Source of the DNA: Paractinoplanes bogorensis
Lineage (GTDB): Bacteria > Actinomycetota > Actinomycetes > Mycobacteriales > Micromonosporaceae
Length of the DNA stretch: 43,034 nt
Assembly: GCF_018829635.1 (NCBI RefSeq)
Contig: NZ_JAHKKG010000025.1
Location: 1-43,034, forward strand
Reading direction: 5' to 3'
Shown here: positions 40,802 through 43,034 of the stretch, piece after piece
Position numbering within the stretch: the stretch's first letter is position 1
Layout: every line of letters starts with the position of its first letter
The notes under the pieces: generated by a model
Told to the model about the DNA's origin: nothing
The model's database searches: none
Seen by the model: the letters and a program-made list of their open reading frames with translations, nothing else
Translations under genes and position numbers: made by a program

Positions 40802-41872
40802 TTAGAGCCCGAGCCAGCGGTGCAGCGTCGCCGCACCGTCCCGGATCTTGCCGATCTCGACGTGCTCGTCCTGGGCGTGGGCCAGCAGTGGATCGCCGGG
40901 ACCGTAGTTCAGCGCCGGAATGCCGAGCGCCGCGAACCGGGCCACATCGGTCCAGCCCAGCTTGGCCGCCGGTTCCGCCCCGACCGCGGTGAGGAACTCG
41001 CGGGCCGGCGCCGCGGTCAGCCCGGGCAGGGCGCCCGGAGCCGAGTCGGTCAGCTCGACCTCGAAGCCTTCGAAGACCTCGTGGACGTGCTCGAGGGCCT
41101 GCTTCTCGGTGCGGTCGGGAGCGAACCGCATGTTGACCTCGACCACGCACGCGTCCGGCACCACGTTGCCGGCCACGCCACCGGCGATCTTCACGGCGTT
41201 GAGACCCTCACGGTACGTACATCCGTCGATCGTCACCGTGCGCGGACGGTAGTCGGACAGTCGCTGCAACACCTCGCCCGCGGCGTGGATCGCGTTGCTG
41301 CCCCGCCAGGCCCGCGCGGTGTGCGCCCGGCGCCCGGTCGTCTTGACCAGCGCCCGCAGCGTGCCCTGGCAGCCGGCCTCGACCACCCCGTACGTCGGTT
41401 CGAGCAGCACGGCGAAGTCGGCCAGCAGCCACTCCGGCCGGGACTCCGAGACCAGGTGCAGGCCGTTGTACTTGGAGTCGATCTCCTCGGCCTCGTAGAA
41501 CAGGTAGGTCAGGTCGTAGCGCGGGTCGGGCAGGGTGGCCGCCAGATGCAGCGCGAGCGCGACGCCGGACTTCATGTCGGAGGTGCCGCAGCCGTAGATC
41601 AGGTCGTCGACGACGGTGGACGGGAAGTTGTCGTTCAACGGCACGGTGTCCAGATGGCCGGCGAGCACCACGCGCTGTTCGCGCCCCAGATCCGTCCGGG
41701 CCATCACGGTGTTGCCGAGGCGGTCCACGCTCAGGTGGGCGGCGTCGCGGAGCACCTCTTCGACGTGATCGGCGATCGCCTGCTCGTGGCGGGAGACGGA
41801 CTCGATGTCGACCAGGGTGCGGGTGAGCTCCACCGGGTCGACCAACACGTCCGGGGTCAGCGGGTTGGCCAT
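40802..41872 (-). CDS. dapE: Succinyl-diaminopimelate desuccinylase
   Basis: This 356-aa M20 metallopeptidase has HLD (73-75), GTSDMKSG with Asp99 as bridging ligand, and EAEE (128-131) with the catalytic Glu. It removes succinate from N-succinyl-LL-diaminopimelate in lysine and peptidoglycan synthesis. ATG 41872 was chosen (MANPLTPDVL); GTG 41881 is in frame. It is divergent from dapD, which encodes an earlier enzyme of the same succinylase branch, across 64 bp. This pairing supports the DapE assignment over other M20 enzymes. Confidence 0.95.
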   Translation of the reverse strand: MANPLTPDVLVDPVELTRTLVDIESVSRHEQAIADHVEEVLRDAAHLSVDRLGNTVMARTDLGREQRVVLAGHLDTVPLNDNFPSTVVDDLIYGCGTSDMKSGVALALHLAATLPDPRYDLTYLFYEAEEIDSKYNGLHLVSESRPEWLLADFAVLLEPTYGVVEAGCQGTLRALVKTTGRRAHTARAWRGSNAIHAAGEVLQRLSDYRPRTVTIDGCTYREGLNAVKIAGGVAGNVVPDACVVEVNMRFAPDRTEKQALEHVHEVFEGFEVELTDSAPGALPGLTAAPAREFLTAVGAEPAAKLGWTDVARFAALGIPALNYGPGDPLLAHAQDEHVEIGKIRDGAATLHRWLGL

Positions 41873-41924
41873 AGCGCGCACGATACCGGCCGGACGTGAA
41901 TCATCGCTTCGCCTGGGGCTTTAG

Positions 41925-41937
41925 TAGTGTCGGGACG
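41925..41937 (+). promoter_or_regulatory. -10 element of a leaderless dapD transcript
   Basis: TAGTGT at 41925-41930 fits TANNNT. The GTG start codon begins 7 nt after it, where transcription should start. No Shine-Dalgarno precedes the gene. Confidence 0.6.
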
Positions 41938-42884
41938 TGGACACCTCGATCTCGACCTCGCCCGCCTGGGGCATCGGCCTGGCCACCGTCACCGCCGAGG
42001 GCCAGGTGCTCGACACCTGGTATCCGGAGGGTTTCCTCGGGCTGGGCGACCCGCCGGCCGAGGCCCCGGTGCTGCCCGCCGGGCTGACCGGGCCGCGCAC
42101 TCTGCCCGGACTGTCGACGGTCGTGGTGCCGACGACGATCGCGTCGCTGGCCGACCCGATCAAGGACTCGGCCGACGCGTACCTGCGCCTGCACCTGCTG
42201 TCGCACCGCTTCGTGGTGCCGAACTCGCTCAACCTCGACGGCATCTTCGGCGCGCTGGCCAACGTGGCCTGGACGTCGGCCGGCCCGTGCCCGCCCGACC
42301 GGGTCGACGAGCTGCGCTTCCTCGAGCGCGCGGCGGGCCGCCACCTGGCCGTCTACGGGGTCGACAAGTTCCCGCGCATGACTGATTACGTGGTGCCGTC
42401 GGGCGTCCGGATCGCCGACGCCGACCGCGTGCGCCTCGGCGCCCACCTGGCCTCGGGCACGACGGTGATGCACGAAGGATTCGCCAACTTCAACGCGGGC
42501 ACGCTCGGCACGTCGATGGTCGAGGGCCGCATCGTGCAGGGCGTCGTGGTCGGCGACAGCTCCGACGTCGGCGCCGGGTCGTCCATCATGGGCACGCTCT
42601 CGGGCGGCGGCAAGGACAAGGTGCGGATCGGCGAGCGCAGCCTGCTCGGCGCGAACGCGGGCATCGGCATCTCGCTCGGCGACGACTGCGTGGTCGAGGC
42701 CGGCTGCTACATCACCGCCGGGTCGAAGATCACACTGCCGGACGGCCGGGTGGTCAAGGCGCGCGAGCTCTCCGGCGTCAACGGCCTGCTCTTCTGGCGC
42801 AACTCGGTGACCGGGGCGCTCGAGGCCAAGCCGCGCAAGGGGCAGGGCATCGAGCTCAACGCGGCGTTGCACGCCAACTCTTAG
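41937..42884 (+). CDS. dapD: Tetrahydrodipicolinate N-succinyltransferase
   Basis: This 315-aa protein has the long N-terminal domain of actinobacterial DapD and a left-handed beta-helix of hexapeptide repeats (about 150-270). These include VRLGAHLASGTTVMHEGF and VQGVVVGDSSDVGAGSSIMG. It transfers succinyl from succinyl-CoA to tetrahydrodipicolinate. Length and sequence match the Mycobacterium-type enzyme rather than the shorter E. coli form. It is divergent from dapE and seems to be read from a leaderless mRNA. The region after its stop may be the end of an insertion sequence. Confidence 0.95.
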   Translation: MDTSISTSPAWGIGLATVTAEGQVLDTWYPEGFLGLGDPPAEAPVLPAGLTGPRTLPGLSTVVVPTTIASLADPIKDSADAYLRLHLLSHRFVVPNSLNLDGIFGALANVAWTSAGPCPPDRVDELRFLERAAGRHLAVYGVDKFPRMTDYVVPSGVRIADADRVRLGAHLASGTTVMHEGFANFNAGTLGTSMVEGRIVQGVVVGDSSDVGAGSSIMGTLSGGGKDKVRIGERSLLGANAGIGISLGDDCVVEAGCYITAGSKITLPDGRVVKARELSGVNGLLFWRNSVTGALEAKPRKGQGIELNAALHANS

Positions 42885-43034
42885 GGCGCGTCTGGCGGAT
42901 CACGCGGGTCTGCGGTGCGGTCCAGGTGGTGGCTGACGTCGGCCGCAGGGCGGTCGCATACCGGTGATGCCCCTATGGATGTCAAGCGGGTGTGGTGATG
43001 GCCTGGGTGATGAGTTGGTAGAGCTCTCGGGCTA
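42885..43034 (-). mobile_element. Possible insertion-sequence end with partial ORF
   Basis: A minus-strand frame enters from the right edge and stops at 42984-42982, with the last residues ARELYQLITQAITTPA. This looks like the C-terminus of an IS transposase, and GGGCGCGTCTGGCGGATCAC directly after the dapD stop looks like an IS terminal repeat. Both statements rest on recall. Only one end is visible, so the element cannot be confirmed. Confidence 0.35.

Overview
The window is a high-GC chromosomal segment of an actinobacterium, most probably a Micromonosporaceae member close to Actinoplanes or Micromonospora. I infer this from strong G/C third-position bias, frequent GTG starts, WhiB and UvrD2/AdnAB proteins, and gene order. 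The order UPF0182 / PDZ-S16 / Zincin_2 / ThiF-like / ABC1 kinase / whiB7 / uvrD2 / mycoredoxin / nudC / adnB-adnA matches, with insertions, the Rv3193c-Rv3202c neighbourhood of Mycobacterium tuberculosis as I remember it. Genus and synteny come from memory, not from a search.

Layout. 1-362: a 58-bp tandem repeat, a terminator and an initiator tRNA. 452-7011: an envelope/proteolysis block (UPF0182 membrane protein, PDZ-S16 protease, Zincin_2 protein, a hypothetical protein, YgjP-like metallopeptidase). 7012-7904: a largely non-coding stretch holding a 53-aa zinc ribbon gene and five perfect DnaA-type 9-mers. 7905-13919: ThiF-like protein, ABC1 kinase, M18 aminopeptidase, and a divergent MFS/LysR pair around a palindrome. 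13948-17573: whiB7 with a long structured leader, uvrD2 and mycoredoxin. 17570-23627: two unknown proteins, a PhyH dioxygenase, NudC, an M16 protease pair and a membrane protein. 23753-26875: an Rrf2 regulator with a complete SsuABC/TauABC-type importer, followed by a 100-bp inverted repeat. 26999-29822: membrane proteins, PlsC, cold-shock protein and a conserved unknown. 29819-38807: adnA-adnB helicase-nuclease genes behind a lacI-type gene. adnA carries three separate in-frame tandem-repeat arrays. 39077-42884: two LOG-family genes, a small basic protein, and the divergent lysine-pathway genes dapE and dapD. The right edge may be the end of an insertion sequence.

Most interesting. (1) The whiB7 leader (about 550 nt) contains a 110-codon ORF with a near-ideal Shine-Dalgarno. 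Its stop codon lies inside a small hairpin 24 nt before a textbook intrinsic terminator, and a 9-bp alternative pairing competes with the terminator's 5' arm. A 69-aa ORF is coupled one base after whiB7. (2) A DnaA-box cluster lies where no dnaA or dnaN gene is visible. (3) adnA has expanded low-complexity arrays and a G-quadruplex motif in the gene of a DNA end-processing enzyme. (4) A 34+9-bp-armed palindrome separates two convergent genes. No CRISPR, prophage or classical defence island is present.
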